DNA of 64,000 nt, taken from positions 744,001 through 808,000 of the forward strand of contig NZ_VAJL01000001.1 of NCBI RefSeq assembly GCF_006175945.1, in the 5' to 3' direction. Positions 33,395 through 41,275 of this stretch are shown in pieces. The notes under the pieces were generated by a model. That model saw nothing but the letters and a program-made list of their open reading frames with translations, did no database searches and was not told where the DNA came from. The translations under genes were made by a program, and so were the position numbers. The first letter of the stretch is position 1. The number at the start of each line of letters is the position of its first letter. The DNA comes from Chryseobacterium mulctrae (GTDB taxonomy: Bacteria; Bacteroidota; Bacteroidia; Flavobacteriales; Weeksellaceae).

Positions 33395-33588
33395 CGTGTA
33401 TTAAATTAAAATTGTGTTTTCATAACTATCAAAAAATCTTAAAGGTACTTTAAGGATTTTCCAAATACATCTATGCAAATCTATAATTTAAACACAAATA
33501 AATCAACAATTTATCCATTATATTTGACTTTATTGATAAATTCAATAATCTACAGCAAATTAATAGAGAAACTAGCTACCTATATTTA

Positions 33589-34308
33589 TTAAAAAGTTTT
33601 GCTAGAGCCGTCCAGCAAGTCATTCAGAGCAGAAAATTCTTCCGGAGTAAGGTCTCTCCATTTTCCCAAAGGAATATCAAGTTTGATATTCATGATTCTT
33701 ATACGCTTCAGCTTTTTTACTTCATATCCTAAAAATTCGCACATTCTTCTGATCTGACGGTTGAGACCTTGTGTCAAAACAATACGAAAAGTCATATCAT
33801 CAATCTTTTCAACCTCACATTTCTTAGTTATCGTATCTAAAATTGGAACCCCATTGCGCATTTTTTCCAAAAACTTTGGGTTGATAGGCTTATCAACTCT
33901 TACAAGATATTCTTTCTCGTTATTGTTTTTAGATCTCAATATTTTGTTAACGATATCACCATCACTTGTCAACAAAATCAAACCTTCACTTGGTTTATCT
34001 AATCTTCCGATTGGGAAAATTCTCTGCGGATGATTGATATACTCAATGATATTATCTCTTTCACGTTTTGTATCGGTAGTACAAACAATTCCTACAGGTT
34101 TGTTGAAAGCAATATAAATAGGCTTTTCCTGAGATTCACGGATAGGTTTTCCGTCAACTTCCACTACATCTTCGTCTGAAACTTTTGTTCCCAGTTCAGG
34201 AATTTGTCCGTTTATTTTTATTCTTCCTTCTTCCAAAAGCTTATCTGCCGCTCTTCTTGAGCAGTAACCAACCTCAGAAAGATATTTATTGATACGTGTT
34301 TTTTCCAT
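33589..34308 (-). CDS. rluF: 23S rRNA pseudouridine synthase RluF-like
   Basis: A 239-residue RNA-modifying enzyme. An N-terminal S4 RNA-binding domain covers about residues 4-50 (RINKYLSEVGYCSRRAADKLL). The pseudouridine synthase domain has the catalytic Asp104 in GRLDKPSEGL. Similarity is strongest to RluF, which acts on the 23S rRNA U2604 region; the related RluB/RluE group cannot be excluded. It is last in the operon; its ATG shares one base with the stop codon of the outer-membrane protein gene upstream, indicating translational coupling. Confidence 0.9.
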   Translation of the reverse strand: MEKTRINKYLSEVGYCSRRAADKLLEEGRIKINGQIPELGTKVSDEDVVEVDGKPIRESQEKPIYIAFNKPVGIVCTTDTKRERDNIIEYINHPQRIFPIGRLDKPSEGLILLTSDGDIVNKILRSKNNNEKEYLVRVDKPINPKFLEKMRNGVPILDTITKKCEVEKIDDMTFRIVLTQGLNRQIRRMCEFLGYEVKKLKRIRIMNIKLDIPLGKWRDLTPEEFSALNDLLDGSSKTF

Positions 34309-34883
34309 TATTCTATTCCTTCTACTGTGTAATTTTTGTTGCTGAAAATCGTGATTCCGTAACTTAGTCCTATAAAAAAAGGATTATTATTTCCCACTTT
34401 ATGACCTTCGAAAAACAGCCCGCCTTCCTGACTTAATCTTTTTGAATACGAAACCTGAATACCAAGTCTGGCTCCCCAAAATTCTGAGTCTGAAACAGCA
34501 GAATTGTTTATCTGTTTGCCATAATTAAGATCAATATAAAAAGGCTGATCTCCCGGATTAAAAATAATTTTGGGCTGAATCATCCAATAAACCAAATGAT
34601 AATTATCTTCTATAAAACTATATTTCAAGCCTGTTCCCAATGCAAAATTAGGAAGAAAATTGTAACCTCCAATTGCGGTAATGCCATAACTGATCTTTCG
34701 TTTTGCTTCTGGCTGAATATATTGAGTATTATTGGGTAATTGCTTTTCTTTTTTTAAGTTTAAACCTACATTTAGAGAAGGATTAAAATAAAAACCCATT
34801 TTAGGCTTCTTTGAATCGTCAACTTGCGAAAATGCTGTTATTGAAAACAGTAAAGCTAAGATCAATAATAAATTTTTAATCAT
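34308..34883 (-). CDS. probable outer-membrane beta-barrel protein
   Basis: A 191-residue protein with a signal peptide (LLFSITAFSQ). Alternating strands run through the body (YGITAIGGYNFLPNFALGTGLKY, YIDLNYGKQ) with a GLSYGITIF segment near the C-terminus, as in small porin-like barrels. No specific family is recognised. It overlaps truB by four bases (ATGA) upstream and rluF by one base downstream, so it is embedded in a pseudouridine-synthase operon with no clear functional link. Confidence 0.75.
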   Translation of the reverse strand: MIKNLLLILALLFSITAFSQVDDSKKPKMGFYFNPSLNVGLNLKKEKQLPNNTQYIQPEAKRKISYGITAIGGYNFLPNFALGTGLKYSFIEDNYHLVYWMIQPKIIFNPGDQPFYIDLNYGKQINNSAVSDSEFWGARLGIQVSYSKRLSQEGGLFFEGHKVGNNNPFFIGLSYGITIFSNKNYTVEGIE

Positions 34884-35578
34884 AAATTTTCAAATCTATA
34901 TTCGTTTTCTAAAAAATCGCTGGTTCCATCTTCAATTTTATAATCCCCGATTTTTGTTCTTCTCAATTGGGTAAGATAACCTCCTACTCCTAATTCCTGG
35001 CCGATATCGTGTGCTAAACTTCTGATATAAGTTCCTTTTGAACAACCCACTGTAAAACTCACCAAAGGAAAATTGATTTCAACATCTTTGATGTAATGAA
35101 TGGTTGTTTTTCTGGATTTCATTTCAACCTCCTCTCCTACTCTTGCCAAATTGTACGCTCTTGCTCCATCAATTTTAATTGCAGAATAAATCGGCGGTTT
35201 CTGATCTATTTCACCTAAAAATTTGTCTAAAGCATTTTTTACATCTTCTTCGGTTACATTTGAAATATCCTGATGAAGAATTTCAGGTTTTTCGGTGTCG
35301 TAAGATTCGGTTTGTACACCTATTTTTATTTCGGTCCAATATTCTTTTGGAGCATCCTGTATTTCAGGGATTTTTTTTGTGAATTTTCCTGTACAGACAA
35401 TCAGTAATCCAGTCGCACGCGGATCTAAAGTTCCGGCATGACCAATTTTGAATTTTTTCGGAAGATCAAATTCTCTTTTGAGTTTATATTTCATTTTATT
35501 GACCGCCTGAAAAGAAGTCCAATCCAAAGGTTTGTCTAATAAAAATATGTGTCCTGACTGTAATTCTTCAGCTGTCAT
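34880..35578 (-). CDS. truB: tRNA pseudouridine(55) synthase TruB
   Basis: A 232-residue enzyme that makes pseudouridine 55 in the T-loop of tRNAs. The catalytic Asp52 lies in GHAGTLDPRATGLL. The thumb and substrate segments (KPPIYSAIKIDGARAYNLAR; KGTYIRSLAHDIG) are typical. The length is short compared with E. coli TruB (about 314) because the C-terminal PUA domain is missing, which is common in this phylum. Its ATG overlaps the stop of the upstream lipoprotein gene by one base. Confidence 0.97.
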   Translation of the reverse strand: MTAEELQSGHIFLLDKPLDWTSFQAVNKMKYKLKREFDLPKKFKIGHAGTLDPRATGLLIVCTGKFTKKIPEIQDAPKEYWTEIKIGVQTESYDTEKPEILHQDISNVTEEDVKNALDKFLGEIDQKPPIYSAIKIDGARAYNLARVGEEVEMKSRKTTIHYIKDVEINFPLVSFTVGCSKGTYIRSLAHDIGQELGVGGYLTQLRRTKIGDYKIEDGTSDFLENEYRFENL

Positions 35579-36033
35579 TATTTTAAAATTTCAGTAATAA
35601 AAACTAATTTAGGTTGCTGACTCAGTTTTTGTTCACAATCCTTTGATTCAAGATTGCTAATAAGACATTTTTTACCGTCAGCTGAATAAGATATTTTTTG
35701 AAAAGGATAAATCGAATTATTCGGGGCAATATTAACCGTATATTTTGCAGGAAGATTGATTTTATAAATCTTATCATTTATTCTATTAATAGGCTTGTGA
35801 AAACATTTACCTTCTTTATAATATTTCGGAAAAGCTTTATGTTCTAAATTTTCATCATTAACCAACTCTTTGCAGAACAAAATATTGTTTGGTAATTTAT
35901 TTCCACTTAATTCAACAAAAATTTCTTTTTCTTGGTCTGTATTGTTTTTTACAAAAAGTACATGAGCCGGAGAACAGGAAATGGTAGAAATACCAAACAA
36001 TAATCCAATCAAAAAATTTAAATAAAATTTCAT
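35578..36033 (-). CDS. hypothetical lipoprotein
   Basis: A 151-residue protein with a lipoprotein signal (GISTISCSP; Cys about residue 20), so a lipid-anchored periplasmic protein. The rest is lysine-rich, with four to five cysteines (FCKEL, GKCFH, KKCLI, DCEQK) that could form disulfides. I recognise no family. It lies 4 bases downstream of uppP and one base overlapping truB, so its position in the cell-envelope operon is stable, and it may relate to envelope maintenance. Confidence 0.75.
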   Translation of the reverse strand: MKFYLNFLIGLLFGISTISCSPAHVLFVKNNTDQEKEIFVELSGNKLPNNILFCKELVNDENLEHKAFPKYYKEGKCFHKPINRINDKIYKINLPAKYTVNIAPNNSIYPFQKISYSADGKKCLISNLESKDCEQKLSQQPKLVFITEILK

Positions 36034-36037
36034 GAAT

Positions 36038-36856
36038 TTATTTAAAGTAATAAAAATAAATCAACAATGCGACTCCTACAAAAATACGATACCAACCCCA
36101 AGGTTTGAAACCATATTTGTTTAAAACTCCGATAAATGCTTTGATTGCGATAAGTGCTGTAATAAATGCAACAATATTTCCAACAATAAAAATCATAATG
36201 TGATCCTGAGATTGTAAAATCATCTCATAACCTTTCATCGGGTTTGCAGTTGTTTTACCCCAGGTTTTTACAAAAACAGAGTAAACCGTCACCGCCAACA
36301 TGGTAGGAACAGCCAAAAAGAAAGAAAATTCTGCCGCCGCTTTTCGTGATAAACCTTGTGTCATCCCTCCAATAATGGAAGCTGCACTTCTACTTGTTCC
36401 GGGCATCATCGCAAGACACTGCCAAAAACCAATGGTCACTGCTTTTTTTATTGAAATATCTTTCTCGTCATTGATAACCGGATTTTTAAACCATTTATCA
36501 GCAAACAATAAAACGACTCCACCTAAAACCAAAACTGAGGAAATTGCAATCTGATTTCCCAACACAGCCTCAATCATATCATCAAAAATATATCCTAAAA
36601 CCAAAGCCGGAATCACTGCAAAACCTAATTTATAATAAAACTTAAGGTTTTTAAAGTCAAAAAACTTTTTCCAATAGGCAACGACTACCGATAAAATAGC
36701 TCCAAACTGTATGGAAACCTGAAACATTTTTAGAAATTCGGTTTCTTCTAAGCCCATCAAATTGGCGGTAAAACCCATGTGAGCAGTAGATGAAATGGGT
36801 AAGTATTCTGTAAGTCCTTCTACGATGGCAATGATTATTGCTTTGATTAAATCCAT
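36038..36856 (-). CDS. uppP: undecaprenyl-diphosphate phosphatase (UppP/BacA)
   Basis: A 272-residue inner-membrane enzyme. It dephosphorylates undecaprenyl diphosphate to recycle the lipid carrier for peptidoglycan and O-antigen synthesis, and its loss gives bacitracin sensitivity in other bacteria. The two signature motifs are present: EGLTEYLPISSTAH (about residues 13-26) and PGTSRSAASIIGG (about 153-165), the latter holding the catalytic Ser/Arg. About seven hydrophobic helices are visible. It lies in the ftsX-DUF3098-uppP block common in Flavobacteriia. Confidence 0.97.
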   Translation of the reverse strand: MDLIKAIIIAIVEGLTEYLPISSTAHMGFTANLMGLEETEFLKMFQVSIQFGAILSVVVAYWKKFFDFKNLKFYYKLGFAVIPALVLGYIFDDMIEAVLGNQIAISSVLVLGGVVLLFADKWFKNPVINDEKDISIKKAVTIGFWQCLAMMPGTSRSAASIIGGMTQGLSRKAAAEFSFFLAVPTMLAVTVYSVFVKTWGKTTANPMKGYEMILQSQDHIMIFIVGNIVAFITALIAIKAFIGVLNKYGFKPWGWYRIFVGVALLIYFYYFK

Positions 36857-36955
36857 TTTTGTTTAATTCAAAAAATATTAAAAGATTAAAAACAGCAAAA
36901 GATTCAAATTAATATTCAAATCTTTTACTGTCTTACTTTTTATTGTAAAAAAATT

Positions 36956-37252
36956 TTATTTCCTTTTTAAAATTGCGTAGACTTCAATCACAAAACCAGT
37001 CACCACAAGAAGAGGAGCAATTCTGATTCTTCTGATTGAAAAAATGTCGTCGTTCCAGACATTGGGATCTAGTTTTCCGTCAACCGTATTTGCATCTGGA
37101 CCCATCATCAGAAGAAAACCAACTACGATACACGCAAGACCAATCAGCATCCATTTAAAATTCTGCTTACCGAAGTAAAAAGTATTTTCGTCGGAAACTT
37201 TTGTTTCGTTACCAAAATCTGATGCCGAAAATTTATTTGTTTTTTTGCTCAT
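36956..37252 (-). CDS. DUF3098 small membrane protein
   Basis: A 98-residue protein with two hydrophobic segments (about residues 32-48 and 77-92) and a short conserved stretch between (DPNVWNDDIFSIRRIRIAPLLV). The DUF3098 family sits next to ftsX in many Bacteroidetes, and a role in cell division or envelope assembly is suspected, not shown. Only 2 bases separate it from ftsX. Confidence 0.92.
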   Translation of the reverse strand: MSKKTNKFSASDFGNETKVSDENTFYFGKQNFKWMLIGLACIVVGFLLMMGPDANTVDGKLDPNVWNDDIFSIRRIRIAPLLVVTGFVIEVYAILKRK

Positions 37253-37254
37253 TT

Positions 37255-38151
37255 TTAAGAATAATATAAATCGTCAACATTAGACCTTAAGAATCTCCAT
37301 GTTGCAATAATTGTACTTAATACGGTGATGAATAAACCTACACCAAATATAGAAACCACCAACCAAATATACTGATTCGTATCTTGTACGAAAGGTGTTT
37401 TGATCGCTGTTGTAAAATAATACCAAACTCCGAAAAGTGCTAAAAGACCGATAACTGCACCAAGAACTCCTAAAACAAGTGCTTCTTTGATGAATGGCGT
37501 TAAAATAAATCTTCGTTTTGCACCCACCAACTGCATGGTTTTGATGATAAATCTTTTTGAAAAAACCTTCAGACGAATTGAATTGTTAATCAATACAATC
37601 GCTAAAACCAAGAACAATACACAGAATCCTAAAATCCATTTTAAAATTTTATTCAGGTTGTCATATATTTTCTGAGAATCGGTATCGTTTTTCACATCTT
37701 TTATTCCGGGAACTGCCTTCAGTTCTTTTAATACACTTGCTGTTTTAATAGAATCTGTATAACCCGCTTTTAACGAAACTTCTACAGAGGCAGGATAAAT
37801 ATCTTCTTCAAAAAGCGCTTCCGTATCAATTCCCAAACTCTTTTTAGCTTCAGCAGTAGCCATTTTTTTGGTAATGTATTTGGTACGTTTTACCGCTTCC
37901 ATTTTACTGATTAATTCAACAGCAACGGCTTCTTGTTTTGCAATTTTAGCAGAATCTTTGATGTCGTAATTTTCATCAAAATAAGCATTTACTACAAGCT
38001 GCTCTTTTAAATAGTCGGAATATTTTTGAGCATTGATTAAAATAAGCCCCATTAATCCCAACAAAAACAGCACTAATGCGATACTTACTACGACAGTAAT
38101 ATTGCTGGATCGAAGCCTTTTCTTATTAAACTCATCTACAGATTTAGCCAT
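37255..38151 (-). CDS. ftsX: cell division permease FtsX
   Basis: A 298-residue inner-membrane protein. One transmembrane helix near the N-terminus (about residues 20-41) precedes an extracytoplasmic domain of about 130 residues, followed by three helices at the C-terminus (about 170-190, 215-240 and 263-285). With the ATPase FtsE it couples ATP hydrolysis to peptidoglycan hydrolase control during division. FtsE is not in this window. It is first in a seven-gene minus-strand operon and divergent from rsmA. Confidence 0.94.
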   Translation of the reverse strand: MAKSVDEFNKKRLRSSNITVVVSIALVLFLLGLMGLILINAQKYSDYLKEQLVVNAYFDENYDIKDSAKIAKQEAVAVELISKMEAVKRTKYITKKMATAEAKKSLGIDTEALFEEDIYPASVEVSLKAGYTDSIKTASVLKELKAVPGIKDVKNDTDSQKIYDNLNKILKWILGFCVLFLVLAIVLINNSIRLKVFSKRFIIKTMQLVGAKRRFILTPFIKEALVLGVLGAVIGLLALFGVWYYFTTAIKTPFVQDTNQYIWLVVSIFGVGLFITVLSTIIATWRFLRSNVDDLYYS

Positions 38152-38242
38152 TAATATTAAAATTTTTGGCTAAATTAGAAAAAATCTTCCGAAATTTGGG
38201 ACGAATTAGAGAAAATCATTGTTAACGAAATCATAAAAAACT

Positions 38243-39013
38243 TTGAGTGTAAAAGCAAAAAAACATCTCGGTCAACACTTTTTGACCGACGAAAATATCG
38301 CCAGGAAAATTGTAGAAGGACTGAGCTTTGAAAACTACGGAAACGTACTCGAAGTAGGTCCCGGAATGGGAGTTCTTACCAAATATCTTATTGAAAAAGA
38401 ACAAAAAGTATATCTTGCAGAGATCGATACAGAATCTATCGAATACCTGAAACAGCATTACGAAAAAATAACCGAAGAAACCTTTGTAGGAGATTTTCTA
38501 AAGCATGATTTTGCAGGTTTAGAAAATGAACAAATCGCAATTATCGGAAATTTCCCTTATAATATTTCGTCACAGATTTTATTTAAAATCATCGATTATT
38601 ATGAGCAGATTCCTGAAATGTTAGGAATGTTCCAGAAAGAAGTTGCAGAGAGAACTGCCGCTGTTCCAAGAACAAAAGATTACGGAATTTTGTCTGTTTT
38701 AATTCAGGCTTACTATGATGTAAAATATCTTTTCACGGTACATGAGAATGTTTTTAATCCGCCACCGAAAGTAAAATCGGGCGTGATAAGACTGACCAGA
38801 AATCCTAAAGAAGGTCTTGCCGGAAATGAAGTTTTGTTTAAGCAAATAGTAAAAGCAGGGTTTAATCAAAGAAGAAAAAAATTATCTAATGCACTGAAAG
38901 TTTTAAATATTCCTGAAGCGTTAAAAACTCACGAATTTTTAGATAAAAGAGCTGAAGAGCTTAGTGTCGCAGATTTTATTTCTTTCACCACACTTTGGAA
39001 AGAAAATCAATAA
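38243..39013 (+). CDS. rsmA: 16S rRNA dimethyladenosine transferase (KsgA), TTG start
   Basis: A 256-residue methyltransferase that dimethylates two adjacent adenosines in helix 45 of 16S rRNA. S-adenosylmethionine motifs are EVGPGMGVLT (about residue 37) and NFPYNIS (about 103), the substrate-binding NxPY motif. The frame is closed by a TAA at 38234-38236 and has no ATG before the conserved KKHLGQHFL, so the start is TTG at 38243 (TTG AGT GTA AAA). It is divergent from ftsX and ends in a strong terminator. Confidence 0.95.
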   Translation: MSVKAKKHLGQHFLTDENIARKIVEGLSFENYGNVLEVGPGMGVLTKYLIEKEQKVYLAEIDTESIEYLKQHYEKITEETFVGDFLKHDFAGLENEQIAIIGNFPYNISSQILFKIIDYYEQIPEMLGMFQKEVAERTAAVPRTKDYGILSVLIQAYYDVKYLFTVHENVFNPPPKVKSGVIRLTRNPKEGLAGNEVLFKQIVKAGFNQRRKKLSNALKVLNIPEALKTHEFLDKRAEELSVADFISFTTLWKENQ

Positions 39014-39015
39014 AC

Positions 39016-39052
39016 AAAAAATGCCTTTCAAATTCTGAAAGGCATTTTTTTA
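39016..39052 (+). terminator. rsmA terminator
   Basis: AAAATGCCTTTCA and TGAAAGGCATTTT form a long stem followed by TTTTTATTT, directly after the rsmA stop. Confidence 0.9.
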
Positions 39053-39066
39053 TTTAATATTGAGAG

Positions 39067-39373
39067 TTACTCACGGTTTTTCAACATGATCCAACCCGAT
39101 TGATTCATTTGAGTTTTAGACTTATTGTATTCAAAATTAAATTTGTACCAATACGTTGCAGTCGGCAATCTCTTGTTCTTTTAATTCTTACTCTTACAGT
39201 ATAATTTGTATTGTTTAAAAGTTCCAGGAAAACATTAAAATCCTGCCAAACAAACCACCATCAATAGAATATTCAAGAGTTTGCGCAATATTATTGATTG
39301 AAGGTGTGTAAGCAGTTACCGTCAAAGTATTATCAGAATAATTAAGATTTGTTACATATGGTAAAGCTGCTAT
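39067..39373 (-). pseudogene. gene remnant of a repeat-rich surface protein, frameshifted
   Basis: No intact ORF lies in the 582-base gap before prfC, but the minus strand holds three consecutive coding pieces in different frames. The first reads LPYVTNLNYSDNTLTVTAY..LEYSIDGG, the second WQDFNVFLELLNNTNYTVRV, and the last CPTATYWYKFNFE to a TAA at 39067-39069. Their order and spacing match the C-terminal Ig-like domain of large Flavobacteriia adhesin or sorting-domain proteins (T.LEYSIDGG.WQ..N.F..L). At least two frameshifts and a stop upstream of the first piece show decay. The rest of the gap (39374-39595) holds only the prfC leader and a 14-base direct repeat (39343-39356, 39391-39404). 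Confidence 0.65.
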
Positions 39374-39595
39374 TTAGAAACGACAACATGTAAGATTTGT
39401 TACACACATTATATTATAAAAATTAAATTCCAAACAAAACTGATGTAATAAAAACTTTTAAGAAAAGATGTTTTTTACTAAAAAATAAAGTATCTGCAAA
39501 ATCAACATTCATCTGAAAACATATTTTAACAACCTTGAAAATGTAATTTTCAGAATTCGATTAAATTCACGATTTTTGCAAATTCAAAATACGAT

Positions 39596-41191
39596 ATGTC
39601 AGACTTAATCAAAGAAATAGAAAAAAGAAAAACCTTCGGAATTATCTCTCACCCCGATGCCGGAAAAACCACTCTTACAGAAAAGTTACTGCTTTTTGGA
39701 GGAGCAATTCAGGAAGCAGGTGCGGTAAAATCCAATAAAATAAAAAAAGGAGCCACTTCCGATTTCATGGAAATTGAAAGGCAGAGAGGAATCTCGGTAG
39801 CAACTTCCGTGTTGGCTTTTGAATATAGAGATCATAAAATCAATATTTTGGATACTCCGGGTCACAAAGATTTTGCTGAAGATACTTATAGAACTTTAAC
39901 AGCCGTAGATTCTGTAATCGTTGTAATTGACGTTGCAAAAGGAGTTGAGGAACAGACCGAAAAACTTGTTAAAGTTTGCAGAATGAGAAACATCCCGATG
40001 TTGGTTTTCATCAATAAGCTTGACCGTGAAGGGAAAGATGCTTTCGATTTGCTGGATGAAGTTGAACAAAAATTGGGATTAACCGTTTGCCCGCTTTCTT
40101 TACCAATTGGTATGGGGAGCGATTTCCAGGGAATTTATAATATTTGGGAAAACAATATTCAGTTATTCTTAGAAGAGAAAAAACAGAAAGTAGGTGATGC
40201 AATTAAGTTTGATGACATTAATGATCCTAAAATTGATGAAGTTATTGGCGAAAAACCAGCACAAAATTTAAGAGAAGAACTCGATTTGATACAATCTGTT
40301 TATCCTGAATTCAATCGTGAAGATTATATGAAAGGAGATTTGCAGCCAGTCTTCTTTGGTTCAGCTTTAAATAATTTTGGTGTTCGTGAATTGTTGGATG
40401 CTTTTATCGACATTGCACCAATGCCACAGCCAAAAGAAAGTGATACCCGTTTGGTAAAGCCTGAAGAAAATACTTTTACAGGATTTGTTTTCAAGATTCA
40501 CGCAAATATGGATCCTAAACATAGAGACAGACTTGCTTTCGTGAAAATTGTTTCGGGAACTTTCAAAAGAAACGAAAATTATTTGTTGGTAAGAGAAGGT
40601 AAGAAAATGAAATTCTCTTCTCCGAACGCATTTTTTGCAGATAAAAAAGAAGTGGTTGATGAAAGTTTTCCTGGAGATATCGTCGGTCTTCATGACACAG
40701 GAAGTTTCAGAATTGGAGATACATTAACCGGAGGTGAAAAATTGAGCTTCAAAGGAATTCCTAGTTTCTCTCCAGAACATTTCAGATATATTAATAACAA
40801 TGATCCTTTAAAGGCAAAACAATTGGCAAAAGGTATTGATCAATTGATGGACGAGGGTGTTGCTCAGTTATTTACACTTGAAATGAACAACAGAAAGATT
40901 ATCGGAACTGTTGGAGCACTTCAGTACGAAGTTATTCAATATCGTTTAGAGCACGAATATGGTGCAAAATGCACCTATGAGCCTCTTTCTATGCACAAAG
41001 CTTGTTGGGTAGAAGCAGACGAAAAATCTGAAGAATTCAAAGAATTTGCAAGATTAAAGCAGAGATTTTTAGCAAGAGATAAATATAACCAATTAGTTTT
41101 TTTGGCAGACTCTTCGTTTACAATTCATATGACACAAGAAAAATTCCCGAATGTGAAACTACATTTCATCAGTGAATTTAAGAATGCTTAA
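39596..41191 (+). CDS. prfC: peptide chain release factor 3
   Basis: A 531-residue translational GTPase that releases RF1/RF2 from the ribosome after termination. G-motifs are SHPDAGKTTL (G1, about residue 19), DTPGHKDF (G3, about 89) and NKLDREG (G4, about 143). The domain II segment and the C-terminal domain III (GALQYEVIQYRLEHEYGAKC) are typical. The length matches E. coli RF3 (529). It is transcribed alone, with a terminator 30 bases downstream. Confidence 0.96.
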   Translation: MSDLIKEIEKRKTFGIISHPDAGKTTLTEKLLLFGGAIQEAGAVKSNKIKKGATSDFMEIERQRGISVATSVLAFEYRDHKINILDTPGHKDFAEDTYRTLTAVDSVIVVIDVAKGVEEQTEKLVKVCRMRNIPMLVFINKLDREGKDAFDLLDEVEQKLGLTVCPLSLPIGMGSDFQGIYNIWENNIQLFLEEKKQKVGDAIKFDDINDPKIDEVIGEKPAQNLREELDLIQSVYPEFNREDYMKGDLQPVFFGSALNNFGVRELLDAFIDIAPMPQPKESDTRLVKPEENTFTGFVFKIHANMDPKHRDRLAFVKIVSGTFKRNENYLLVREGKKMKFSSPNAFFADKKEVVDESFPGDIVGLHDTGSFRIGDTLTGGEKLSFKGIPSFSPEHFRYINNNDPLKAKQLAKGIDQLMDEGVAQLFTLEMNNRKIIGTVGALQYEVIQYRLEHEYGAKCTYEPLSMHKACWVEADEKSEEFKEFARLKQRFLARDKYNQLVFLADSSFTIHMTQEKFPNVKLHFISEFKNA

Positions 41192-41219
41192 AAATTAATT
41201 TAAGTTAGTTTTATAAAAA

Positions 41220-41258
41220 ATAAAAACCCGTTAAGCAATTAAACTTAACGGGTTTCTT
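41220..41258. terminator. terminator between convergent prfC and M12B-like protease genes
   Basis: AAACCCGTTAAG (41224-41235) and CTTAACGGGTTT (41244-41255) form a perfect 12-bp stem with A- and T-rich flanks, so it can terminate both genes. Confidence 0.88.
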
Positions 41259-41275
41259 ATTTGAAATTAATATTT

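Noticed and set aside
38152..38242. Possible divergent promoters between ftsX and rsmA
   Set aside because: No convincing TTTG / TAnnTTTG pair on either strand; GAAATTTG lacks the required TA.
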